From: Eubacteriales bacterium
GTDB taxonomy: Bacteria; Bacillota; Clostridia; Eubacteriales; Anaerofustaceae
DNA: 37,735 nucleotides
Assembly: GCA_024685545.1 (NCBI GenBank)
Contig: JAIKVR010000025.1
Span: forward strand, 1 to 37,735
Reading direction: 5' to 3'
The translations under genes were made by a program, and so were the position numbers. Positions 15,844 to 23,982 of the stretch are shown piece after piece (the stretch's first letter is position 1; the number at the start of each line of letters is the position of its first letter). The notes below the pieces were generated by a model that was not told where the DNA came from, did no database searches, and saw nothing but the letters and a program-made list of their open reading frames with translations.

Positions 15844-17943
15844 TTAAAGCTTTTCCATCAGGTATGCGGGATGATCCTGATAACGTGCCATATCGGCTAC
15901 GCGCTCGAAATCCGTGGATCTGGTCTCATCGCTGACCTGATATGAAAAGTTGCTGTCATCGGAGATCTTGTCCAGCCGGTCGCCCAGCCTTTCCTTGAGC
16001 GATTTTGGCATCCAGATTATCCTTTTGATACCGCCGGATGCGTTCATGAACTTCCCTGATGCGAGGAATTCGGCAGATACGCCTTCTATCCCTTCCACAG
16101 GCTCTCCTCTGTCGGCCGTGTGCGCGGCTTCGTCGTAAGAGGAGATGTTTCCGGGGACGATACCGTCATAATCCTTATATGCGATGATGATCCCCTGTCT
16201 GTCTGGGGAAGTGATGGCATAACACTCTGCAAACGGTATCTGAGGGATACCGGGCTTGACGGAGTCGTACAGTGCCGCTTCGCGTTCCGTACCGGTGGCA
16301 TCCTTCAGTCCCCTGTTGACATCGGGGCAGATACCTCTGTCTTTATTGATGCATTCGGCGGAAACTTCCTGGAATCCGGACTCTTCACTGGATCTGTATG
16401 AGATCATTGCCGTGATGTAATCTATCCTGCCGCATCCTCCCTGCTTTGAGGGTGTTATGACGCAGTATCTTCCCGGGCAGCGGGCGGAACACTTTGCGCA
16501 GATATAGAATCTGTCGCAGTTATCATCTCGGATGCTTCCTGTCTTGTCGTCTGTCTGGAGCGTCTTCAGCATGCCGACGCGGTCGATCAGTTTGCCGACC
16601 TTTTCTGCGTCAGAAATGACCGATATCTGGGCTTTGTCGACGATGCCTCCGAATTCGGTCTTGATACCGTCGTATACGATCCTTCCCAGAATATATGGAG
16701 TAAATCCGTTCCTGAGAGCCGTATTCGAGACCTTCAGCACCATCTTGCCGTTTACGACCCTGCAGGAAACACCTTCGGCACTGTCGATCCACTCGGGAAG
16801 CTTTTTTTCAATGACCGCTTCCGCGATGTCGTTTAGCTTTTCTCCGCATATCTCAGCCATTACGAAAAGATGTTCGTCTTTTCTGCCTGAGATGAATCTC
16901 TCAGAACCCACGGTCTCCACAAGCCTGTCGGTAACGCTTTCCGGCTGGCGGGAAAGCGCCATCGCCCATGTACGGCCGGTATCTGTTCCCGCTGCGTAGG
17001 CGATCTCGTTATCTTCAACATCCTCAAAGCGGTAGGCATCGTTGGTCCCTACGGGAATGTCTGATCTTTTGTATTCCGGCAGTCCGTTCATCTTCACCGA
17101 GCGTTCCGCAAAGCTGTAGAATTCAGATTCGCTCTCGAAGGAACCGGGCAGCACGCATTCATTTAGAGGAGCATTGGCGAGCACGGGTATTCCCAATGTG
17201 ATGAACCCTGCGCATACAGCAATGTCTTCGCTGTTCAGCTCGCCGAACACGTTGGCGCAGCAGTATGCCTTTTCGTCGATATATCTGATGACGGAAGCCT
17301 TATCCCCGGGAATGACACGGCCAAACATCATGGCCATGCGCACAAGCGCGGATACAGCGTAAAACGCGGTCTCCTTGCTCTCACCGCAGGGAAGTACCCA
17401 TTCGGAGCCGTGGCCCGGAGTGTATTTGGCTTTTATGGCCGTAGGTAAGAAGACCCCTGCGCCCTGTCTTAGATACTGCTCCGCTATGCGGTTTACGCCC
17501 TGCTCGTCCGTTATTACTCCGGAAATGATATACGCACCGTTCATTTTAAGGCTGCAGAAATCAAAGCCTGTTTTTCTCAGCTGATAATCCGCAATGAACC
17601 CTTCTGTTGCCTCAGGATCTGCCAGACCGCGGCAGTAAGCGGTGATCTCGCTGGCCATAAGAGCTGTGAGACCGTATTCCAGACCGTCCTTTGTGTCGTC
17701 GGTTATATCCGCTTCGTTCGCGGGAAGGTTCTTTTTTATATCCTCCAGTACATTCAGAAGATCTTCAAGCGTATGGCATTCTGCGCCGGTAAGCGCATAT
17801 ATGATGGGCAGAAAATAAGCGGTCTTCCGGAAAGGAAGCTCGGTCCTTGCGCCGTACTCCTCTATAGCGGCGACAATGGCGTTCTGGGCTCTGTGGATGC
17901 AGGCTTCAGTTCCCCCGTAGACCAATCTGGTAAGCAGGCTCAT
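15844..17943 (-). CDS. Acetyl-CoA synthase (CODH/ACS beta subunit, AcsB/CdhC family) homologue with altered A-cluster
   Basis: A 699-residue protein colinear with AcsB of acetogens (about 730 residues), which joins methyl, CO and CoA at the nickel-iron A-cluster. RKTAYFLPIIYALTG at the start, MMFGRVIPG in the middle and GGIKRIIWMPKSLKERL near the end are close family matches. The four cubane ligands are present in ICAKCSARCPGRYCVITP and GGCG (Cys482, Cys485, Cys494, Cys504), with an extra Cys489. The Cys-Gly-Cys that holds the distal nickel is Ala572-Glu573-Cys574 (FAECYAIT), and the phenylalanine next to the cluster (F512 in Moorella) is Arg. No CODH, corrinoid or methyltransferase genes are near. 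Canonical activity is doubtful. GGAG stands ahead of the ATG, and the gene is divergent from UPF0280. Confidence 0.85.
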   Translation of the reverse strand: MSLLTRLVYGGTEACIHRAQNAIVAAIEEYGARTELPFRKTAYFLPIIYALTGAECHTLEDLLNVLEDIKKNLPANEADITDDTKDGLEYGLTALMASEITAYCRGLADPEATEGFIADYQLRKTGFDFCSLKMNGAYIISGVITDEQGVNRIAEQYLRQGAGVFLPTAIKAKYTPGHGSEWVLPCGESKETAFYAVSALVRMAMMFGRVIPGDKASVIRYIDEKAYCCANVFGELNSEDIAVCAGFITLGIPVLANAPLNECVLPGSFESESEFYSFAERSVKMNGLPEYKRSDIPVGTNDAYRFEDVEDNEIAYAAGTDTGRTWAMALSRQPESVTDRLVETVGSERFISGRKDEHLFVMAEICGEKLNDIAEAVIEKKLPEWIDSAEGVSCRVVNGKMVLKVSNTALRNGFTPYILGRIVYDGIKTEFGGIVDKAQISVISDAEKVGKLIDRVGMLKTLQTDDKTGSIRDDNCDRFYICAKCSARCPGRYCVITPSKQGGCGRIDYITAMISYRSSEESGFQEVSAECINKDRGICPDVNRGLKDATGTEREAALYDSVKPGIPQIPFAECYAITSPDRQGIIIAYKDYDGIVPGNISSYDEAAHTADRGEPVEGIEGVSAEFLASGKFMNASGGIKRIIWMPKSLKERLGDRLDKISDDSNFSYQVSDETRSTDFERVADMARYQDHPAYLMEKL

Positions 17944-17980
17944 ATCGTACTCCGTTAATGGTTAATGAATGTATGATAGA

Positions 17981-18009
17981 ATTATAACCGTAACCATAAG
18001 AGCAAGCAA
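17981..18009 (-). promoter_or_regulatory. Promoter of the AcsB-like gene
   Basis: On the minus strand TTGCTT (18004-18009) and TATAAT (17981-17986) are spaced by exactly 17 bases. The leader is about 30 bases. Confidence 0.7.
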
Positions 18010-18042
18010 GCCGAAAGCCCCAATATTGCTGACAAAAGAGGG

Positions 18043-18048
18043 TATAAT
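18043..18048 (+). promoter_or_regulatory. -10 box of the UPF0280 gene
   Basis: TATAAT lies 19 bases ahead of the preferred start codon. No clear -35 box is seen, so an activator may be needed. The leader would be only about 12 bases. Confidence 0.45.
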
Positions 18049-18066
18049 ATTTCACGGAGAAATATG

Positions 18067-18777
18067 ATGGAAGAGCGTACATACCGGGAATACTGCATCG
18101 CTGAGGACCTGACTTATTACAACGTAACATTGGGAGAGAGCGATCTGATGATCGCGACGAAGGAAGATATGAGCGCGCTTTGCCGGCGGTTCATCAGAGA
18201 CTGCAGGGAGGATCTGATCGGATATATCCGTAAGGAGCCGTTCTTTAAGGAATCCCTTGCGCCGATGGACTGCCCTGAGGATTCTCCGCAGATCGTCAAA
18301 ATGATGTGCTCTGCTTCGATAAAAGCCCATGTAGGGCCTATGGCGGCCGTAGCGGGAGCCATATCCCAGCTGCTCTGTGAATGTCTTGCGGGTTTTACGG
18401 ACGAGATCATCATCGAAAATGGCGGAGATAACTGCATCCTGACGTCCAAAGGGCGTACTGCGGGCATATACGCAGGGTCCGGATTCCCTGAAGGGCTGAA
18501 GATAGCGATCGATGGGAGGAAGACCCCCTGGGGGATATGCACCTCTTCAGGTACCATGGGGCATTCCTTTTCTTTCGGATCAGCGGACGCAGTGACTATC
18601 ATCTCCGATTCCGCAGCCCTTTCCGATGCCGCGGCGACATATACAGCCAACAATATCAGGGATGCTTCCGACATCGAGAGCGCCCTTGAGAAAGCCATGT
18701 CGATAGACGGAATAAGAGGAGCCGTTATCATCGCGGGAGGCAAACTCGGAGCGATGGGAGAGGTCCGGTTCGTCTGA
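18067..18777 (+). CDS. UPF0280 family (ApbE-superfamily-like) protein
   Basis: A protein of 236 residues matching UPF0280, an uncharacterised family related to the flavin transferase ApbE. Visible family blocks are SIKAHVGPMAAVAGAIS, IIIENGGDNCI, GRKTPWGICTSSGTMGHSFSFG and DAVTIISDSAALSDAAATY. The second ATG (18067) is chosen because GGAG is 6 bases ahead; the ATG at 18064 would leave only 3. Family members are, to my knowledge, found mostly in methanogens and anaerobes with C1 metabolism. Its placement head to head with an AcsB-like gene with a 120-bp shared promoter region hints at a joint role. Function is not established; cofactor transfer is only a guess. Confidence 0.85.
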   Translation: MEERTYREYCIAEDLTYYNVTLGESDLMIATKEDMSALCRRFIRDCREDLIGYIRKEPFFKESLAPMDCPEDSPQIVKMMCSASIKAHVGPMAAVAGAISQLLCECLAGFTDEIIIENGGDNCILTSKGRTAGIYAGSGFPEGLKIAIDGRKTPWGICTSSGTMGHSFSFGSADAVTIISDSAALSDAAATYTANNIRDASDIESALEKAMSIDGIRGAVIIAGGKLGAMGEVRFV

Positions 18778-18800
18778 AACTCTGCCGATAGTTCATATTA

Positions 18801-18828
18801 AAACGGACGCCTTCAGGCGCCCGTTTTC
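18801..18828. terminator. Bidirectional terminator between UPF0280 and typA
   Basis: AAACGGACGCC / GGCGCCCGTTT, an 11-bp stem with one mismatch and loop TTCA, followed by T-rich sequence. The typA stop follows immediately on the minus strand. Confidence 0.85.
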
Positions 18829-18830
18829 GT

Positions 18831-20651
18831 TCATGATTTTTTGCTCTGTGCCTTGAGTCTCGATTCCTTCTTCAGTATTCCCTTGCGCATCCTCAGGTGA
18901 TGCGGCGTGACCTCCAGCAGTTCATCGTCCGCAAGGAATTCCAGACACTGCTCCAGGCTCATCTGTTTGACAGGGACCAGTTTCAGTTTATCGTCATGTC
19001 CCACCGCTCTCATATTACTGAGCTGCTTTTGCTTGCATACGTTGACGATGAGGTCTCCGGGCTTCGAATTGATGCCGACTATCATTCCTTCGTATACCTC
19101 TTCTCCGGGTCCGATGAACAAAAGTCCCCTGCTCTGGGCATTGAATAAACCGTAAGTTACGGCAGTACCCTGTTCCCATGCGACCAGGCTCCCCGTCGTG
19201 CGCCGTTCTATCTCACCTTTATACGGCTGATAGTCGTGGAAAACGCTGGTCATTATGCCTTCGCCTTTTGTGTCGGTCAGAAATTCGCTCCGATATCCGA
19301 ACAGGCCCCGGGAAGGGATGTAGAATTCCAGTCTGGTGCGCGTGCCGGCGCTTGTCATCTTGTTCAGCTCTCCCTTTCTTTCGCTTACCCTCTGTATGAC
19401 GCTGCCGACATAATCAAGAGGCACATCGCAGACCAGTTCCTCGACAGGCTCGCATTTTACCCCGTTTATTTCCCGGGTGATGATCCTGGGAGGCGATACC
19501 TGGAACTCATAGCCCTCGCGGCGCATGGTCTCTATTAGTATGGAGAGGTGCATCTCGCCGCGTCCCGCAACGCTGAAGGCTTCCGTGGTCTCTGTGTCGC
19601 TGACTTTGAGGGAAACGTCTTTTAATAGCTCCTTATACAGCCTGTCGCGTATGTTGCGTGAAGTCACATATTTGCCGTCCTGTCCCGCAAAGGGGGAATC
19701 ATTGACGGAGAAGGTCATCTCCACGGTTGGGTCGTCTATCTTTAAGAACGGGATCGCCTCGATGTGATTGGGGGCGCAAATGGTATCTCCGATGGTGATA
19801 TCCTCGATGCCGGAGATGGCGACGATATTGCCCGCTTCCGCTTCATCCACCGGGACCCTTTCAAGCTTATCGAAGATATACAGATTCACTGCCTTTGAGC
19901 GGCGGATGCGGGAAGGGTCGTGGTAGTTGCATACGGCGATCTGCTCGTTGGCCCTGATAGATCCGCAGATCACGTTGCCGATAGCGATCCTGCCGACGAA
20001 ATCGTTGTAGTCGATGGCTGAGATAAGCATTTTCAGGGGTTTGTCAGGATATGCGTCGGGGGCAGGAATGTATTTGATAATGGTATCGAAGAGGGGCTTG
20101 AGATCCTTGCCCTGCTCATTCATGTCATAGGAGCAGATACCCTGGCGCGCCGAGCAGTACAGCATCGGGGAATCCAGCTGGCTCTCGTCAGCGCCGAGAT
20201 CGATGAGCAAATCGAGTATCTCGTCTATGACCTCTTCGATCCTGGCATCCGGGCGGTCTATCTTGTTGATGACTATTATCACCTTATGCTTCAATTCAAG
20301 AGATTTGGATAGTACGAAGCGGGTCTGGGGCAGAGGCCCTTCAGCGGCGTCCACCAGGAGTATGACGCCGTCGACCATCTTGAGTATCCTCTCCACTTCG
20401 CCTCCGAAATCGGCATGCCCCGGTGTGTCGACGATGTTTATCTTGTAGTCGCCGTAATTGACCGCAGTGTTTTTGGAGAGTATCGTTATTCCACGCTCGC
20501 GCTCGATATCGTTGGAGTCCATGACACGGTCCACTATGACCTGATTGTCCCTCCATACGCCGCTCTGCTTGAGCATGGCATCAACCAGCGTTGTTTTTCC
20601 GTGGTCGACGTGAGCGATGATTGCAACATTTCTGATCTTTTCGGCTTCCAT
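18831..20651 (-). CDS. typA: Ribosome-associated translational GTPase TypA/BipA
   Basis: A 606-residue translation-factor GTPase, the normal length. G1 is AHVDHGKTTLVDAML, the switch I motif is RERGITI, G3 is DTPGHADFGGEVER and G4 is NKIDRP, followed by EF-G-like domains II, III and V and the BipA-specific C-terminal domain (TSVFHDYQPYKGEI, DELLEVTPHHLRMRK). TypA binds 70S ribosomes and assists large-subunit assembly, notably under cold and other stress. AAAGGGGA stands 7 bases ahead of the ATG. It is monocistronic with a near-consensus promoter. Nothing unusual is seen. Confidence 0.97.
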   Translation of the reverse strand: MEAEKIRNVAIIAHVDHGKTTLVDAMLKQSGVWRDNQVIVDRVMDSNDIERERGITILSKNTAVNYGDYKINIVDTPGHADFGGEVERILKMVDGVILLVDAAEGPLPQTRFVLSKSLELKHKVIIVINKIDRPDARIEEVIDEILDLLIDLGADESQLDSPMLYCSARQGICSYDMNEQGKDLKPLFDTIIKYIPAPDAYPDKPLKMLISAIDYNDFVGRIAIGNVICGSIRANEQIAVCNYHDPSRIRRSKAVNLYIFDKLERVPVDEAEAGNIVAISGIEDITIGDTICAPNHIEAIPFLKIDDPTVEMTFSVNDSPFAGQDGKYVTSRNIRDRLYKELLKDVSLKVSDTETTEAFSVAGRGEMHLSILIETMRREGYEFQVSPPRIITREINGVKCEPVEELVCDVPLDYVGSVIQRVSERKGELNKMTSAGTRTRLEFYIPSRGLFGYRSEFLTDTKGEGIMTSVFHDYQPYKGEIERRTTGSLVAWEQGTAVTYGLFNAQSRGLLFIGPGEEVYEGMIVGINSKPGDLIVNVCKQKQLSNMRAVGHDDKLKLVPVKQMSLEQCLEFLADDELLEVTPHHLRMRKGILKKESRLKAQSKKS

Positions 20652-20688
20652 AATTATTCCCCTTTAAAAAGCATACCAACAAAAGATT

Positions 20689-20717
20689 ATTATCTTCTAA
20701 TCCGACTTGTCTGTCAA
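20689..20717 (-). promoter_or_regulatory. Promoter of typA
   Basis: On the minus strand a consensus TTGACA (20712-20717) and GATAAT (20689-20694) are spaced by 17 bases. The leader is about 32 bases. Confidence 0.8.
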
Positions 20718-20882
20718 GATGTTTTTCTTTGCTCCTTAAGTGTTTCACGCCTGAGACGGAACGGACCATTTTTTTCTGTTGGGGGAATACTGCCATATTC
20801 AGTTTCTTGAACGCTCTATTAAAATCTGTTTGATAGAGCCGTTTTCCGGCGCGCATACCTGAGCATTCCGAGGCTGTTTTTC

Positions 20883-20911
20883 TTGTAAAAAAAACTCTTT
20901 TGTGTTATAAT
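20883..20911 (+). promoter_or_regulatory. Promoter of the recF-gyrB-gyrA operon
   Basis: TTGTAA (20883-20888) and TATAAT (20906-20911) are spaced by 17 bases. The -10 is extended (TGTTATAAT). The rest of the 286-bp gap to typA holds only the divergent typA promoter and AT-rich sequence; no gene is seen there. Confidence 0.75.
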
Positions 20912-20937
20912 ACATAAGATATTAGACTGGGTGAAAA

Positions 20938-22023
20938 ATGTTTGTAGATTCCCTTGCTCTGGAGAATTTCAGGAATATAAAAAACGCATCCCTGTCCTTC
21001 GGCGAGGGCTGCAATGTGCTGACCGGTTCCAACGGACAGGGCAAGACGAATACCGTGGAAGCGATATATCTGGCACTTTCGGGCAAAAGCCACAGAGAGA
21101 GCGTGACCGCGAACTTTATCGGCCCCGTGTCCAATAGAACCACCGTGGCCTGCACCGTGACGGACAGCCTGAACGTAACGACCCTCGCGGCGGTCTCCAT
21201 GGATGAGACCGGCAAGCGGCACTTCATCGGCGGAGATGCGGTTAAGAGCCGCAGAGAACTTCTTTCCGCCTACAGCGTCGTCTTCTTTACCCCTGAGGAT
21301 CTGCGCATCATACAGGATTCCCCCGCAGCAAGAAGGACGTTCATGAACGACGCGATCAGTTCGCTGTACCCGAGATATGCGGCACTGGTCTCCGATTATT
21401 CCACGGTGCTGCGCCAGAGAGGCTTTCTGTTAAGGGACTACGGCCCCTCCGCTAACAGCATGATGGAGGTGTACGACGAACAGCTCGTCGGCATCGGATC
21501 GTCCATCATCACTGCCAGACTGAAGTTTTTAAAGCAACTGAGTGAGGCGGCCAAGGCTAAGTACGGCGAGATATCGGAAAAGGCAGAGGATATAGCCTTC
21601 AGCTATCTCACCGATATCGATGTCACATCAGGCGAACTTCAGGAAAGCTACCGAAGGGCACTGGAGGAGAGCAGGACGGCGGATATCTCTTCGGCAAGCA
21701 CTAGGGTCGGTCCGCATCATGATGACATGGATATCACTGTGTCCGGCAGAAGCGCCCGCAGGTTCGCCTCCCGCGGTCAGCAGAGGAGCGTGGCTCTTGC
21801 GATGAAACTTGCCCTCTGCGACATGACGAGATCGCTCAGGGGGGAAGAACCGGTGGTTCTGCTGGATGACGTTATGAGCGAGCTGGATGTCTCGCGCCGC
21901 AGTCAGGCGGTGAAGCTATTCTCAGGCAGGCAGGTCTTCATCACCACAACGGAGGTGTGTTTCGATATCCCGTCGGATACAAGACTGTTCAAAGCGGTCA
22001 GCGGCGAGATCTCGCCGATATAA
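20938..22023 (+). CDS. recF: DNA replication and repair protein RecF
   Basis: A 361-residue SMC-like ATPase that loads RecA with RecO and RecR on gapped DNA. The N-terminus FVDSLALENFRNIKNASLSF is typical. Walker A is GSNGQGKT (30-37), the ABC-type signature is SRGQQRSVALAMKLAL, and Walker B is PVVLLDDVMSELD. It is first in an operon with gyrB (28-base gap) and gyrA, as in many Firmicutes, but dnaN and the S4-domain yaaA gene that usually precede recF are not here; typA lies upstream in the opposite direction. Start at 20938, with only a weak GGGTG ahead. Confidence 0.96.
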   Translation: MFVDSLALENFRNIKNASLSFGEGCNVLTGSNGQGKTNTVEAIYLALSGKSHRESVTANFIGPVSNRTTVACTVTDSLNVTTLAAVSMDETGKRHFIGGDAVKSRRELLSAYSVVFFTPEDLRIIQDSPAARRTFMNDAISSLYPRYAALVSDYSTVLRQRGFLLRDYGPSANSMMEVYDEQLVGIGSSIITARLKFLKQLSEAAKAKYGEISEKAEDIAFSYLTDIDVTSGELQESYRRALEESRTADISSASTRVGPHHDDMDITVSGRSARRFASRGQQRSVALAMKLALCDMTRSLRGEEPVVLLDDVMSELDVSRRSQAVKLFSGRQVFITTTEVCFDIPSDTRLFKAVSGEISPI

Positions 22024-22051
22024 ATAAAGTAAAGGAAAAAGAGGAATTCAA

Positions 22052-23968
22052 ATGGCAACTAGCAGCAATTATGACGCCAGCGGGATTAAGGTCCTGGAAG
22101 GACTGGAAGCGGTACGCAAACGTCCGGGCATGTACATCGGCTCCACCGGCAAGGACGGACTCCATCATCTGGTCTACGAGATAGTCGACAACTCGGTGGA
22201 CGAAGCGCTGGCCGGAGCCTGCAAGAACATAGACGTCATCATAGGCAAGGGAGATATCATCACCGTTATCGACGACGGCCGCGGCATTCCCACGGGAATA
22301 CACCCGCAGTATAAGAAAAGCGCCGTGGAGATTGCTCTCACCAAACTGCATGCCGGCGGAAAGTTTGACGACACGAACTACAAAGTCTCCGGAGGACTGC
22401 ACGGTGTAGGCGTTTCCGTGGTCAATGCATTGAGCGAGTATCTGAAGGTCACAGTGTACCAGAACGGGCAGATATTCATGCAGACATACCACCGCGGAAA
22501 GCCCGATGCGGACCTCGCGCCGATCGGCAAAACGAAGCGCACCGGCACCACTGTCGAATTCAAGCCCGACGGCGAGATATTCTCCGAGCTGGAATACTCT
22601 TTCAGCACCTTAAAACACCGCCTGCAGGAGCTTGCTTACCTGAACAAAGGTCTGCGTATTACCCTTAAGGACGAGAGGGGCGAAGAAGAGGTCTATGAGG
22701 AGTACAAATACGACGGAGGCATCATCGAGTACATCAACCACCTGAATCGGGGAAAGAGCCCTCTTCCCGATATGGCAGGCAAGGTGATCTACTTTGAAAA
22801 GCAGACGGACGCAGTCGATGTCGAATGCGCGATGCAGTACACCGACAGCTATACCGGCTCGATCTATTCGTTCGCGAACAACATCAACACCATAGAAGGC
22901 GGCATGCATGTCAACGGCTTCAAGAGTGCGCTGACCAGGTGCATCAACGCGTACGCCCGCAAGTACAATTTCATCAAGGAGAATGAGGACAACCTCTCCG
23001 GTGACGATATACGTGAAGGACTGACCGCGATAATATCAGTCAAGCTCAAGAATCCGGAATTCGAAGGCCAGACAAAGACAAAGCTTGGCAACCCGGAAGT
23101 GCGCGGACTGGTGGACGGAGTGGTCTCCGACAACCTGACAGCCTATCTTGAGGAACACCCGTCGGAGGCGCAGCAGATACTGAACAAGGCCGTACTCGCC
23201 ACCCGTGCCAGAGCTGCAGCTCAGCAGGCCAGGGAAATGACACGCCGCAAGAGCCCGCTTGAATCCTCCACGCTTCCTGGAAAGCTGTCCGACTGTTCTG
23301 ACCGCAATCCCGAAAACTGCGAGATATATATCGTGGAGGGAGACTCCGCAGGCGGCAGCGCCAAGAAAGGGCGCGACCCGAAGACTCAGGCGATACTGCC
23401 CCTTAGGGGAAAGATCCTCAACGTTGAAAAGGCAAGGTTCGACAGGATACTGAACACTGATACGATACGTTCCATGATCACCGCCTTTGGGACCGGGATA
23501 ACAGACAGCTTCGATATCAGCAAGGCCAGGTACCACAAGATCATAATCATGACGGATGCTGATGTCGACGGAGCTCACATCAGGACTCTGCTCCTGACTT
23601 TCTTCTTCCGCTATATGCCGGAACTCATCGACAACGGCTATGTGTATATAGCCCAGCCACCTCTTTACAAGGTGACCAAGGGAAAAGACGTGCGTTACTG
23701 CTTCACTGACGAGCAACTCGAAAAGATATACAGCGAGATAGGACGTGATAAGACCGACCTTCAGCGTTACAAGGGGCTTGGAGAAATGAACGCTGAGCAG
23801 CTCTGGGAAACGACGATGAATCCGGCGAACAGGACCTTGCTGAAAGTGCATGTGGAGGATGCCATCGAGGCGGACAGGATATGCTCCATACTGATGGGCG
23901 ACCAGGTTCAGCCGAGGAAGGATTTTATAACCGAGAACGCAGGGCGCGTCAGCAATCTGGATATCTGA
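22052..23968 (+). CDS. gyrB: DNA gyrase subunit B
   Basis: A 638-residue ATPase subunit of gyrase that drives negative supercoiling with GyrA. The GHKL ATP site shows [20 protein letters not shown] and [19 protein letters not shown]. The TOPRIM domain has [29 protein letters not shown] and the metal-binding [16 protein letters not shown]. The length is the usual short Gram-positive type, without the E. coli insert. AGAGGAA precedes the ATG. It lies between recF and gyrA with 28- and 14-base gaps, so it is co-transcribed. Confidence 0.98.
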   Translation: MATSSNYDASGIKVLEGLEAVRKRPGMYIGSTGKDGLHHLVYEIVDNSVDEALAGACKNIDVIIGKGDIITVIDDGRGIPTGIHPQYKKSAVEIALTKLHAGGKFDDTNYKVSGGLHGVGVSVVNALSEYLKVTVYQNGQIFMQTYHRGKPDADLAPIGKTKRTGTTVEFKPDGEIFSELEYSFSTLKHRLQELAYLNKGLRITLKDERGEEEVYEEYKYDGGIIEYINHLNRGKSPLPDMAGKVIYFEKQTDAVDVECAMQYTDSYTGSIYSFANNINTIEGGMHVNGFKSALTRCINAYARKYNFIKENEDNLSGDDIREGLTAIISVKLKNPEFEGQTKTKLGNPEVRGLVDGVVSDNLTAYLEEHPSEAQQILNKAVLATRARAAAQQAREMTRRKSPLESSTLPGKLSDCSDRNPENCEIYIVEGDSAGGSAKKGRDPKTQAILPLRGKILNVEKARFDRILNTDTIRSMITAFGTGITDSFDISKARYHKIIIMTDADVDGAHIRTLLLTFFFRYMPELIDNGYVYIAQPPLYKVTKGKDVRYCFTDEQLEKIYSEIGRDKTDLQRYKGLGEMNAEQLWETTMNPANRTLLKVHVEDAIEADRICSILMGDQVQPRKDFITENAGRVSNLDI

Positions 23969-23982
23969 TGGGGTAAGGATAT

